From positions 5,001,501-5,065,500 of the forward strand of contig NC_079136.1 of the NCBI RefSeq assembly GCF_945859705.1: a stretch of 64,000 bases of DNA, in the 5' to 3' direction. A model generated the notes under the pieces. The model was given only the letters and a program-made list of their open reading frames with translations. It was not told where the DNA came from and made no database searches. Source of the stretch: Episyrphus balteatus. Taxonomy: Eukaryota; Arthropoda; Insecta; Diptera; Syrphidae. Shown here piece by piece: positions 12,301 to 24,300 of the stretch. Position numbers and translations under genes: made by a program. Numbering within the stretch: position 1 is the stretch's first letter; each line of letters opens with the position of its first letter.

Positions 12301-15300
12301 AAAAAAAAAAACACCCTTTTAATCAGAATATTCTTATAGACACTTTTGATTCTTGTTTCTAATATTAAAAGTAACATAATTGCTGAATTTCAATAGGGTT
12401 CCATTATTATTACTTACTTTTTCTAATATACCCATATTTTCTCTACATCTAAAAAAAAACACCCTTTCACTTGAAAAAAATTTCGAAATTCCCATTGGAA
12501 AGACAATATTTTTAATAAATATTGTAAATGTGACTACCTTTTATATCATTGATTTTATAGGACTTATCGCTGATTTTCCTTATTTCCAACAAAAAAAAAA
12601 CACCTTTTCACATAAATTTTTGTATTTTGTAGACTCTTAAGATTCTTAGTTCTTATAACAAGCAAAACTTTTTCACCAAGTTTGTAAAATTAACAATATT
12701 TATTTCAGCTGTTATGATACCCTTCTCACACATAACTTAACCCATCAAAAAAACACCCTTTTACCAAAAATATTTTTCAGAACTTTATAAATCCTTTATC
12801 TCTGCTTTATCCAAAACCTTCATTTCAAATTTCATCAGTGTATCATGTGTTTAACATGAGTTTTGATTACCTATATTTTACCTGTTGTCAAAAATACAAG
12901 CACCCTTGTTTTTAATTGGCAATAACTTTTCTTAGAGCAATCGTATTTACTTTATTTTTATGTCAATAGATTCAGTATCAAAAAATACTTTAAAAAGATG
13001 TGTCACATGATGATATTCGACAAAATGGGTTTTCAAAATGCATAATATTTCTTGTTTGTTTTGCAATGATAAATAAATCAAATGCTTATTTGTGAAAATT
13101 ATAATTAAATGCATTTCATTTCTCTAAAATTATGATTCCCATTGTTATTAATTTTTGTTCGGTTGCAGTCGGCAAAAAAGTTCAAAACAATTTATTTATT
13201 TATTTATTTTTGGGGCATTTTTTTTTTTTTTTTTTCATTTCGATGACTTCTTATTTCATTAGGGCATAGTTTCATTATGAAAAAATACATCAATTTGGGG
13301 CCTTATTTCATTTTTTCTTTTGGGGGCTTATTTCTTACGGCCTGATTTCGCGGAGCCAAAATTATCATTAGCTAAGTGAGTAAAAGATAAAACACAAAAC
13401 CACACATTAACGAAAAAAACATGTGTGCTGATTTGAAAGTACAATACATTCAAGGGTTCAAATGTAATTCGTTTCGCCAGAAAAACTTTACACAGAAGAA
13501 TGAATTTTTCATACAAAATCCCATTAGGACTTGCAATAAAATTTTAATGTGATGATATAACAATTTCAATTTTCAAATCATCCAACCAAAACAGATTAAA
13601 AGCAAACAAGAAAAGTGAACAAAAAACAATTGAATAAATTCCATACTCGAAAGGTGTGTGCAGCACTCACTCAATTCATTAATTCAACAAAAAAATTGAA
13701 AAAAAAACCTTTTTAACACCTCATGAATCTTACCAAAGAGGTTTTATAATGGTTTTTAGTTTTAACAAAAAACAAAAAAAATATCAGATATCAATGCCTT
13801 TAAGCTTATTTGGTTTTAATCTTTATTTTCAATTTTTTTTGTTATTTAACAGATGGAACTTTAGCACTTTCCTTTGCGATTTATGGAACAGTTTAGACGT
13901 GTACTTCTCCACCGCTAGTATATTACATTTATGCTGCATATCCGTAGACAGGTTGATATATCTTTTACCTCATTTCTCTTTTCATATTGAATTTTATTTT
14001 ATTTTTTTCTCTCATTTTTTTTTTAATCCACAGATATTATGCCATTGTGAAACCACTTAAATATCCCATAAGCATGACAAAGCGGGTTGTCGCCATTATG
14101 ATACTTAATACCTGGATATCGCCGGCACTGTTATCATTTCTGCCCATATTTGCCAACTGGTATACCACCGACGAACACATTGAGTATGTGAAGCACAACC
14201 CCCAAGACTGTAGGTTCGTTGTGAACGATGTGTATGCCATTGTGTCAAGCTCGATATCCTTTTGGATTCCCTGCACCATCATGATATTCACATATGCCGC
14301 CATCTTCCGGGAGGCCAATCGCCAGGAAAAACAAATGCTAATGCGACACGGCAATGCCATGCTAATGCACCGGCATTCCAATATTGCTGGTCCTGGCGGT
14401 GGAGGAACCAACGGTGAGAAAGAGAGTGAGAGACAAAACAATATTTTTTATACCTTTTTCTGATAGATTAAGTAGATAATAGAAAAATAAGGCTTCATTT
14501 CAAATGGGTAATCTATTTTAAGTAAAAAATGTTAATGTTAATGTTAATGTTAATGTTAATGTTAATGTTAATGTTAATGTTAATGTTAATGTTAATGTTA
14601 ATGTTAATGTTAATGTTAATGTTAATGTTAATGTTAATGTTAATGTTAATGTTAATGTTAATGTTAATGTTAATGTTAATGTTAATGTTAATGTTAATGT
14701 TAATGTTAATGTTAATGTTAATGTTAATGTTAATGTTAATGTTAATGTTAATGTTAATGTTAATGTTAATGTTAATGTTAATGTTAATGTTAATGTTAAT
14801 GTTAATGTTAATGTTAATGTTAATGTTAATGTTAATGTTAATGTTAATGTTAATGTTAATGTTAATGTTAATGTTAATGTTAATGTTAATGTTAATGTTA
14901 ATGTTAATGTTAATGTTAATGTTAATGTTAATGTTAATGTTAATGTTAATGTTAATGTTAATGTTAATGTTAATGTTAATGTTAATGTTAATGTTAATGT
15001 TAATGTTAATGTTAATGTTAATGTTAATGTTAATGTTAATGTTAATGTTAATGTTAATGTTAATGTTAATGTTAATGTTAATGTTAATGTTAATGTTAAT
15101 GTTAATGTTAATGTTAATGTTAATGTTAATGTTAATGTTAATGTTAATGTTAATGTTAATGTTAATGTTAATGTTAATGTTAATGTTAATGTTAATGTTA
15201 ATGTTAATGTTAATGTTAATGTTAATGTTAATGTTAATGTTAATGTTAATGTTAATGTTAATGTTAATGTTAATGTTAATGTTAATGTTAATGTTAATGT

Positions 15301-18300
15301 TAATGTTAATGTTAATGTTAATGTTAATGTTAATGTTAATGTTAATGTTAATGTTAATGTTAATGTTAATGTTAATGTTAATGTTAATGTTAATGTTAAT
15401 GTTAATGTTAATGTTAATGTTAATGTTAATGTTAATGTTAATGTTAATGTTAATGTTAATGTTAATGTTAATGTTAATGTTAATGTTAATGTTAATGTTA
15501 ATGTTAATGTTAATGTTAATGTTAATGTTAATGTTAATGTTAATGTTAATGTTAATGTTAATGTTAATGTTAATGTTAATGTTAATGTTAATGTTAATGT
15601 TAATGTTAATGTTAATGTTAATGTTAATGTTAATGTTAATGTTAATGTTAATGTTAATGTTAATGTTAATGTTAATGTTAATGTTAATGTTAATGTTAAT
15701 GTTAATGTTAATGTTAATGTTAATGTTAATGTTAATGTTAATGTTAATGTTAATGTTAATGTTAATGTTAATGTTAATGTTAATGTTAATGTTAATGTTA
15801 ATGTTAATGTTAATGTTAATGTTAATGTTAATGTTCAGTCACTTTTTCTTTAATTTTTCTCATATAATGTGTTTATTATTTTCTATCTGAAATTAATCCT
15901 AAAAGTATGCAATATATTTGAAATTACTAAGGTATCCACTGTCAAATATAACGCTAGCTTTCTCGCTTAAGGATATTCGTCCTTTATTTATGTTAACATA
16001 GCTAATTCAAATTTTTGTTTCAAATATTTTGTGTTGATAAAATTAAATTCCATATATTTAATCCTTACAGGAGAAGCTCTAAGTGGATCCGGTTCATCGA
16101 AAACCCTCACTTTGAACGAAGTCGAACAAGATCACACTCCAACCAAGGACAAGCACTTAATCAAAATGAAACGAGAACACAAGGCTGCAAGAACTTTAGG
16201 TATAATCATGGGCACTTTCATTTTGTGCTGGCTTCCATTCTTTATATGGTAAGTAAAAGAAGCAGGTACTTCTCATCACAGATGATATTTTTTGTTTTTT
16301 TGAATAAAAGTGGGTCATCCCTTTGGGGTCGGGTTGACTGAGGTTGGGTTGTCCTGGGATGAGTTGGGTGGTAACATCGTGGAGATGGAGGTTTTCGGGT
16401 TATGTGGAACTAAGTGAATTTGAAAATATGTAACACATCATTGAAAATGGTATGCGACACCGACAACGTTGGTGGTAGTGGTGGCAGTATAGGGACTATG
16501 AACGTGACACAGAGAAAGAGAGAACATCAGCAGGTGCAATGTCATCTCACCTGACTGCTCATTGTTCAAGGGAAAACTCATGTAATTGGAAAGTTCACGC
16601 ATTTTTGTCTTTTCTCTCGCATCAGTGCGGAATGACGGTCGTAGTCGACGACGACAAGAATGACGAACGATGGAACAAATTTTCCGGCGGGTTGATTTGG
16701 TATTCGGTATATTCCGTTCACTTTGGCCCTTTTTCCACGAATACCTATCTCAATATACCTAAGGTATAGGTATTTTGGGGATGTGTAATTTTAGAAAACA
16801 AGCCAAGCACATTTTTGTGATGGAAAACGAAAACGTTCTTTTTTGTTGTTAATTAAGGAAAATGTTTGCTTGATTTATTTTTGCTCCTTTTTTGACTGTG
16901 ACTATGGAAATTCACTTACATTAAAGGTAACTTATATTGAAATTGAAAATACCAACAAATATTTTTGATGTAGGAGTGGAGTAGGATAGCTGATGCTCTA
17001 CTTGTGTAAAGTAATTTTGTTACTAAAAATAGGAGTAGAATGGTTGCACACCATTTTGATGTAGCACTTTGTAGATATACAAGGACGCAGGATGTAGGTA
17101 AAACACAATTGTTTCGTTTTTTTTGAGTGGGTTAGAATATAATGTTACACATGTTTGTAAACTTTAGAAAGGAATCAACACAAACTTATATTTAACATTT
17201 GTGATGAGTTAGATACACACCAGGATGTGCTGGCTGCATGATGTGTACATAGATGATGTTGACCTTTTACACCTACAGGGGATAAAGGAGATTTTTGAGT
17301 TTTTGAAAAATTTGTTAGCTTTAAGTTTTGATAGGAAAATGTATTATTTCGAGTAAAAGATATGATTTATTCAGTTTATACTTTCTAAAATTTAAGATAC
17401 ATTGAGTTAGGAGAAATGTTAGATAGGAGTTTTTAGTTTCCCTTTTGTTAAAGGTTGTGTGCAATCATTTGAATAAATGAAAAATCTGAATTTGCTTTAA
17501 AATAGTTTAAAACCAAATTTAATCTGTCCTTTGGGCATAAAGTATTTCGGAACAGGAATTTTTATAGATAGACTTTATGAGTGTCACGTGCCTTTTAAAT
17601 ACATCAAAAGTTCCAAACCACACACCAAATTGTGTTTAAAAAAGTAAAAAGATTCGTCTTAAAGAGTCTCAAAAATTTGCTACTGACATTACATTATTTC
17701 GTTTCACATTTCCTTTGCATCCTAAGGCCCTACACGGAGTAAAAAAGGCACTTTAAAATGAGATGATGGCCACCGTAAATTCCACCTACTTAAAACTATA
17801 CGATTTCCGCTTAAATTAAGTGGAATTCGATTAAATTCTATTAATTTTAAGGTGAACATTAAAATGAAATTATAATGTGAACTTTTATTTAAAAAAAAAA
17901 CAGCAAAAATAAAAATTTAAGAATATTATTGTCAGACTTCATAGGTAAATAGGAAATTTTTGAAGGTAGTACATTTTTGAGGTAAAGAGTTTTTTAAAAC
18001 TAGAGTAACTTTGAAGCACTGGATCTTTCTAAGTTAAACCTTTTAAAAGCTAGAGCTTTTTTGAAGGTAGGGCATTTTCATAAGTACATATAGTACAGCC
18101 TTTTTGAAGTAAGGGCATTCTAAAAGCTAGAGCATTTTTGAAAGTAGGACATTTTCACAAGTAGGCAGGGAATTTTTGAAGTTGGAGCATTTTTGAAGCT
18201 ACGCCATTTTTATGGGCATTTTTAAAGCTAGAGCATTTTTGAAAGTAGGACATTTTCATAAGTAGGGCATTTTTAAGGCAGGGAATTTTTAAAGTTGGGG

Positions 18301-21300
18301 CATTTTTGGCATTTTTCAAGCTAGGGCATTGATTAAGGTAGGGCATTTTTAAGATAGGGCATTTTTAAAGTAGGGCATTTTAAATTTAAGGTAGGGCATT
18401 GCCCCTCAATGCCCCCCCTGGCTACGGGCCTAGGCTGATGGTAAAGCACTCGCCTTGTGATCCAGCAGTTGTAGGTTCGATCCCCAGTGGCTGCCAGTTT
18501 TTTTCCACATAAAAATAAGATTAAATTAAGTGGATTTATTTTAAATTCGCGCATTCAAGAAATTTAGAAGATTTTTCCGCTAATTTTAGGCGGAAATGCA
18601 GAAATCCGCTTAATTTAATGTGGAATCTGCTTGTTTTTTAAGTGGTCTCTTTTTCTACGTGTAGTTTTTGTCATTAATGATGAAAATATTAAAAGTAAAA
18701 AGAGAGAATATTAGCTAAAACTAAACTTAAAACATAAAAAAAAAATTAATCAATTCGTCGATCAGGCCTGACTTATTTTAAATTTCTAAGACACCAAAAA
18801 TACTTTTATTCTACTTGTCACCGATCAATTTAAAAGTACAAAAGTTTTTTAGAGAAAGTAAAGCTTCTCCGTGTTGACCACCCTTCCTGGCTTTAAAAGC
18901 AGAAGTCATCTTATGAGTGATAATCTTGTGTCCTTATTTCCTTATCCTTTGCATTTTTAATGCTAGCTTATTTGCCAAAATCGTTTCTTTCATTTCGAAT
19001 CGGATATTGTTGAAGGCCTTGATAAAATTTCAATCCACTACTGTTTGAACATTCATCTTATTCAGCCAAAGAGTTCTTTTTCCAACCAAAATACAAAACG
19101 AAGAAAAAAAGACACATTCTCCCCAGGAAATATCCTTGTTTAGTTTAAAGTCTGTTTGTGTGAAAAATACTGACACTTGAACTTGCAAAAAAGAGAAAAA
19201 AAAAATAATAATAAAAGATGCAGTCTTTCCTTTCTGTTTAAATTTAATCAATCACGATGTGAATAAAAGGTGTGTGTTGCTTTCATTTCGTTTGCAAATT
19301 TGTATCTTTTCTGGTTAATGGCACTTGACGAGTGTTGGATTTTATATTCGTACATTTTCGTTTTCTCTCTCTTATAAATAGAAATAGATATATGTAAATA
19401 CACATACCAAAAAAAAAAAAAAAAACGAAACGAAACGAAACGAAGACTTATTATTTGCCTAAGGTTGTTGAATCGGAAATGCAAACGATAAAAAGAAAAA
19501 TTGCTTGAAGGCAATTTTACGTTAACGATGTGAAGTGGCTCAATCAATGGAGAAAAAGTTAGAGCAAAATTGTAATTGGATTCTCTCTCAGAATAAAATC
19601 GTTTATAATTGGAACCTGGCTGGAATGTGTTAGAAATTCTGGTTTTTTTTTTCTGTTTTTATTTTGCCTTAGGGTAGATAAATTGATTCAAAGGCAAAAA
19701 TATATATGGAAATGCAATTGACAAGTTAAAAAATGTTATTGATAAAATGCAATGCTGACATAAAGTTTTATATTTTTGAAAAGTTTATTTCTGTAAAGCG
19801 ATGTATTTTAGATACTAGCTATTTTTTGAAAATATTTGATGACTGGTGTAGACTTTCAGTCGATGAAACAGAACATTTAACCAGTTACTGACTGAGTAAA
19901 TTCGATCACATGGAGCTCACTTGGACTCATCAGTCGACTTATCGTGAGACACCTTGTCAATACGGCCCTCAGAAATAATGTCAATAAAAAAATGTTTACT
20001 GTTTATAGTGTGTATTTGTTATGAGACTCAGTAATAACAATTGATGAAACAGAAGAACTTTCAGTCGGTGAAGAAATTTGTGAGGATCTAGAACATCAAA
20101 ACTAAAGCGTGTATTGATAAACTGCAACCTCCTGCAAAAATTTAGTTCGATACCGGGAGATAGCCATTATAACTCAAAAACGTGCAAATTTAAACTTGCT
20201 TTATCTTAGGTAGTAATCAGTCGCTACCAGCTAACGTTGGGATAAACTAATTGCGAATAGTAGAAGATTGTGTCATATTTGGTACCTATTTATGTAAAAT
20301 ACTTACTTGACAAGATTGCAACCTGGGCCCTATTGCACCAACCAATTTGCAAAACAATACTTTTCTGCAAAGTAAAAGTGCAAAGTGTTTCACCAAAAAT
20401 TAAAAGTTCCCCACTTTGCACTTTGCAATTTTTGATGTTTTTTTGCAAAGCAAAAAGTGCGGGCGTTGTGCACCAACTAAAAATGGAACTTTGCGTATTT
20501 TGAAAATTTTGCAAAGTAAAGCAGTATAAATAGATTAAACTTCTTTTCGTTGTTGAAAAAGGTTTAAATCTTCTTTTTTTTACTTAGACAACGATATCTT
20601 TTGAAATTTTATTGTAGGTACCTACTTTACTTTATCATTTGTTATTTTTTTACGTTACAGTTACTTAGGCTGTTGCTTTGCTGCAATTTGTTGAATGAAG
20701 AAAATAATAGGATTTTTAATATCAATATAAATTTCAAAATTTATTTTTAATTTAACATCACTCACGTAACTATTACTATACTCTTCATCTTCAAAAAGTC
20801 GTTCAAAGTGATTCATTTTAAATTATCATTTAATATACCCGAACTTTACACTAGAAATTGCCATCCGCAAATGAAATTTTATCTTTGCATTATTATTGCA
20901 AAACTTTGCAGAATTTGAAATGAAAAGTGCTTAGTTTTTTTGTTTGGTGCAACAAAATCAAAGAATTCTTTGCAAATTGGCAAAACTTTGCGCTTTTTAG
21001 AAAAGTACTTTGTGCTTTGCAAATTTGTGGTTGGTGCAACAAAATTTGCAAAGAAGGAATTTTTGTTTTACCTACTTTTCAAAAAAATAATTTCCTCTTT
21101 TCAAATTGTAGTTTGGTGCAACAGAATTTGCAAAGTTAAAGTGCAAAGTTGCAAAATGCAAAGTGCAAAGTGGTTGGTGCAATAGGGCCCCGGTTTCGAA
21201 ATTCTTTGATTTGATAATTTTATATTTGTCTAAGTCAATTTGTCGAGATTTTACTTAGACAATTCTTTAAAAGCTTGATTTTAGATGAATTCTAATGAAA

Positions 21301-24300
21301 ACTTTCAGCTTTCATTGAAGAAACTAATTGGAAGAAATTGTACTGCTTAATTTTACTGAAAATTGCGAAATGAACTCAAACGTCTTTTTGAATTGAGAAA
21401 ATGCTTTGTTAACACAGTACTCAGTTCAATGAAGTAAAAAAAAGTAATGACTTCCAAGAGAGTGAAACATGGCTGGCTTATAGCTGGGAATTAAGAAAGC
21501 CGCCACTGCTACTCTGCTAGCATTGTGCAGCTTTTGGCGTAACCAAAAAAAAGTCAACCTTGGCACGGCAGTCAGTTAGCTGTCTATTTATCGGCTGAGA
21601 AAATTAAATATGTTCACCGTAGTTGGTAGTTATTAAAGGCGAAATAAGGGGCGTACGTTGAGTTGCCGTGGCCCAGGGGCAAGACTACATTTTAGGACTC
21701 CTTTGATATTTGGGGCCCCTTTGATATAGAAAAGAGCAAATAAAAAAGTACGTATACGACCTACCTTTTTTTTAAGTATCATAACAACATGCCGTCATGA
21801 CCTTACAAAGAAAAAAAAACGTTTCCAAAAATGTTTAATGGTTCAACTTTAGGCATTACAGAGAGGCTTCAAAATGATAAAAACTCCCAGGAAGAAATTT
21901 CAAAAGTAAAAAGTTACCTACATTCTGAAATGTTCACTTTAATTAACTCTGGAAAGGGTCCAATGGGAGAACTGCTTGGATGCACCATATATCGATTTCA
22001 AATGTCCTTAGACAAACTAATATCGAAAACCGTTGACATTGGCCCCTGCCTGGTGACTTTATATATGACCTAAGCGGAACAACGAAGTTGCGTGAGCGGG
22101 ACGAAGGACTCAAAACGGGAGTTACAACCTTGAGAACAGACAAAAAAAGAGATTGTCTGTAAAGTCGGTTTACGGACGATGATTTTACGTGATAACGTCG
22201 CAAGAAAACAGGTTGTGTGCTTTTAAAATTAGTCAATTGAAGCGTTTATTTATTTCAAACAATCATAATTTACAAGAAAAGGCTAAACAAATTACCTTTT
22301 TTCTTTTCTCATTATATTAATTCTTTTATTTAAAAAAAAAAAAATAATACCATATAAAAGCCAAATATTTCTTCTAAATAATAAAACCATTTTTAAATTT
22401 TTACAATGTGCAAAAAGTATTAAAATAATTTATTAAAAACAATCATTTCTAATGAAAAAAGTGAAAAAATCATTTCCATCACCCAAAAATTCATTTTCTT
22501 GATATGACAAAATATAATAAATTTTATACTACCTGAAAGCTTATTGCTTCAGCTCAAAATATATATATCGATCATGTCTATTAGGCATCTCCAAAAAAAG
22601 CTAGAATTTTTTGAACTCGATCAATTTTCATCAAAAAAAGCAAAAAACATATAATTTTATGTTCTCATGCTATTGAATCAATTTTTTTTAGACAACCTAT
22701 AAAAAATTTTACATCATGTAAAAGCTTCTAGTTTCACCTTTTATATGAAAAAAAAGTTAGAATTTTTAAAGCCAACCATGTCGAAATTCCAAACTGAGAT
22801 TATTGTACTTCCCACATTGGTGGCTGTTCATGATTAACAGATCTCCACAGGTGTTTTGAGGTATTTCGTAAGTTTTTTAATTTAACATTGTGTAGCTTCT
22901 AGTGAATGTATGTGTGATATATCAAATGAATCAAAAGATATAACCTGTTAAAAAATATAACTTTATTTTACCGTTATCTCAAAATTGTGTTTACAAAATT
23001 TATTGAAATTTTGCCCAGATATCGTCTTGTCTATTATCTATCTACAATACAAATTTCATTTATTTATCTGTTGAAGAAAAAAAGATGCAAATAAAAAACG
23101 GTTAAAAAAGGACAAAAAACTTGTTTTTTCCGTTATTCGGTCAAAAACCATTTTGAAATAACAGTTTTTTGCACATGTATGCGCACAGTCATAGGCTACA
23201 TGTTCTATAAGCTTAAAATTTTTTGAATGCTACAAAAAATTTTATAAAATAAAAACTCACCCAAAATAAGCAGGTGTTTTTCAAAAATTCATATTTCGAA
23301 ACGCAGAGATCCGTATCGGACCCCTGACTTTTTTTTGTATTATCTTTCTAATGAAGTTTTTCCAATTGTCAAAACAAAATTCCCCTACCTATAATCACTA
23401 CTTTGTCAAAGGTCTACCTCATGTTTAATACCATTGTCAGTCTTGCAATAAATTTATCTATTGATTAAAAAAAATTCAACTCTTTACATTGTAGCGTTTA
23501 GAAAATAACCAATTTTTTGAAATTTTATTTTACCCCTATTTACCCTATTAAAAGATGGAATTTTTAAAATCCTTCAAATGTATTTAACTTTAGGTTATTA
23601 TCTTTCAAATAAGCTATAGAAGATGTTTGTATCTCTAATAGTTTATTTTTAATTTTTAATTGAATTTTTTGCCGCACTGCTAAAAATTTCAAGTGGAACC
23701 TTTCGTCCCTTTTTCGTGGTGGCTGCCATGATTCATCGATTTATAAGACGTTATCACCTCAAAAAAACTATCACTATCTGTGCTATCGATGCTGCAAAAT
23801 ATTTAAATATGTTCATAATTTCCTTTTATAAAATTGAATAAGAATACATTTTTTCTCAATTGACTTCTTCTGATTCATTCTTCTTAAATATTTTCTATTG
23901 ATATAATAACAAAAATATTGACTTTCAAAGTGTGAAAGAATACTATATCAGCCCAATACTGAATGTCTACGCCCCCTCCTTTCATCTTGAAAAAAAAAAA
24001 AAACAAATTCATAAAGTTTAGTTACTCTTCCCATCAAAAACACTTGGAAATCACCACAGGTCCTTGAAGACGTAATACCAACTCATCTGTTGATCCGCTA
24101 CTGTTGTTGTTGTTGTTGGAAGATTTATAATTTTGTGTAAATTTACTTCCGCCAAATCGTTATTTTTTCCTAAGGCGACGTAGAAAGTTAATCTTGCAAA
24201 TGAAAATAGGTTTTTCTTGGAAGAAGAGCTTCCAGGCTAACCTGTTGGGGGTTAGCCTGGAAGCTAACCCCCAACTAACATCGCAACTTAAAATACACCA

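Larger units (their letters stand above)
17730..18664. mobile_element. Composite non-autonomous element with CTACACG termini
   Basis: Starts CTACACGGAGTAAAAAAGGC; the right end reads CTACACGTAGAAAAAGAG on the minus strand. Inward on both sides lie matching phrases (ATTCCAC, then TTTCCGC and TTAAATTAAG(T/C)GGA). Between the ends lie a degenerate minisatellite and a tRNA-like segment. No coding frame. TSD unclear. Confidence 0.65.

Noticed and set aside
14037..14441. 134-codon minus-strand frame
   Set aside because: Antisense shadow of exon 4, whose plus-strand reading matches the receptor family.
14529..15890. 453-codon open frame of repeated Met-Leu
   Set aside because: It is the hexamer array read in one frame, lies in intron 4 and is not in frame with exon 4.
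18430..18498. Functional tRNA gene
   Set aside because: A and B boxes are present but the acceptor, anticodon and T stems do not pair well.
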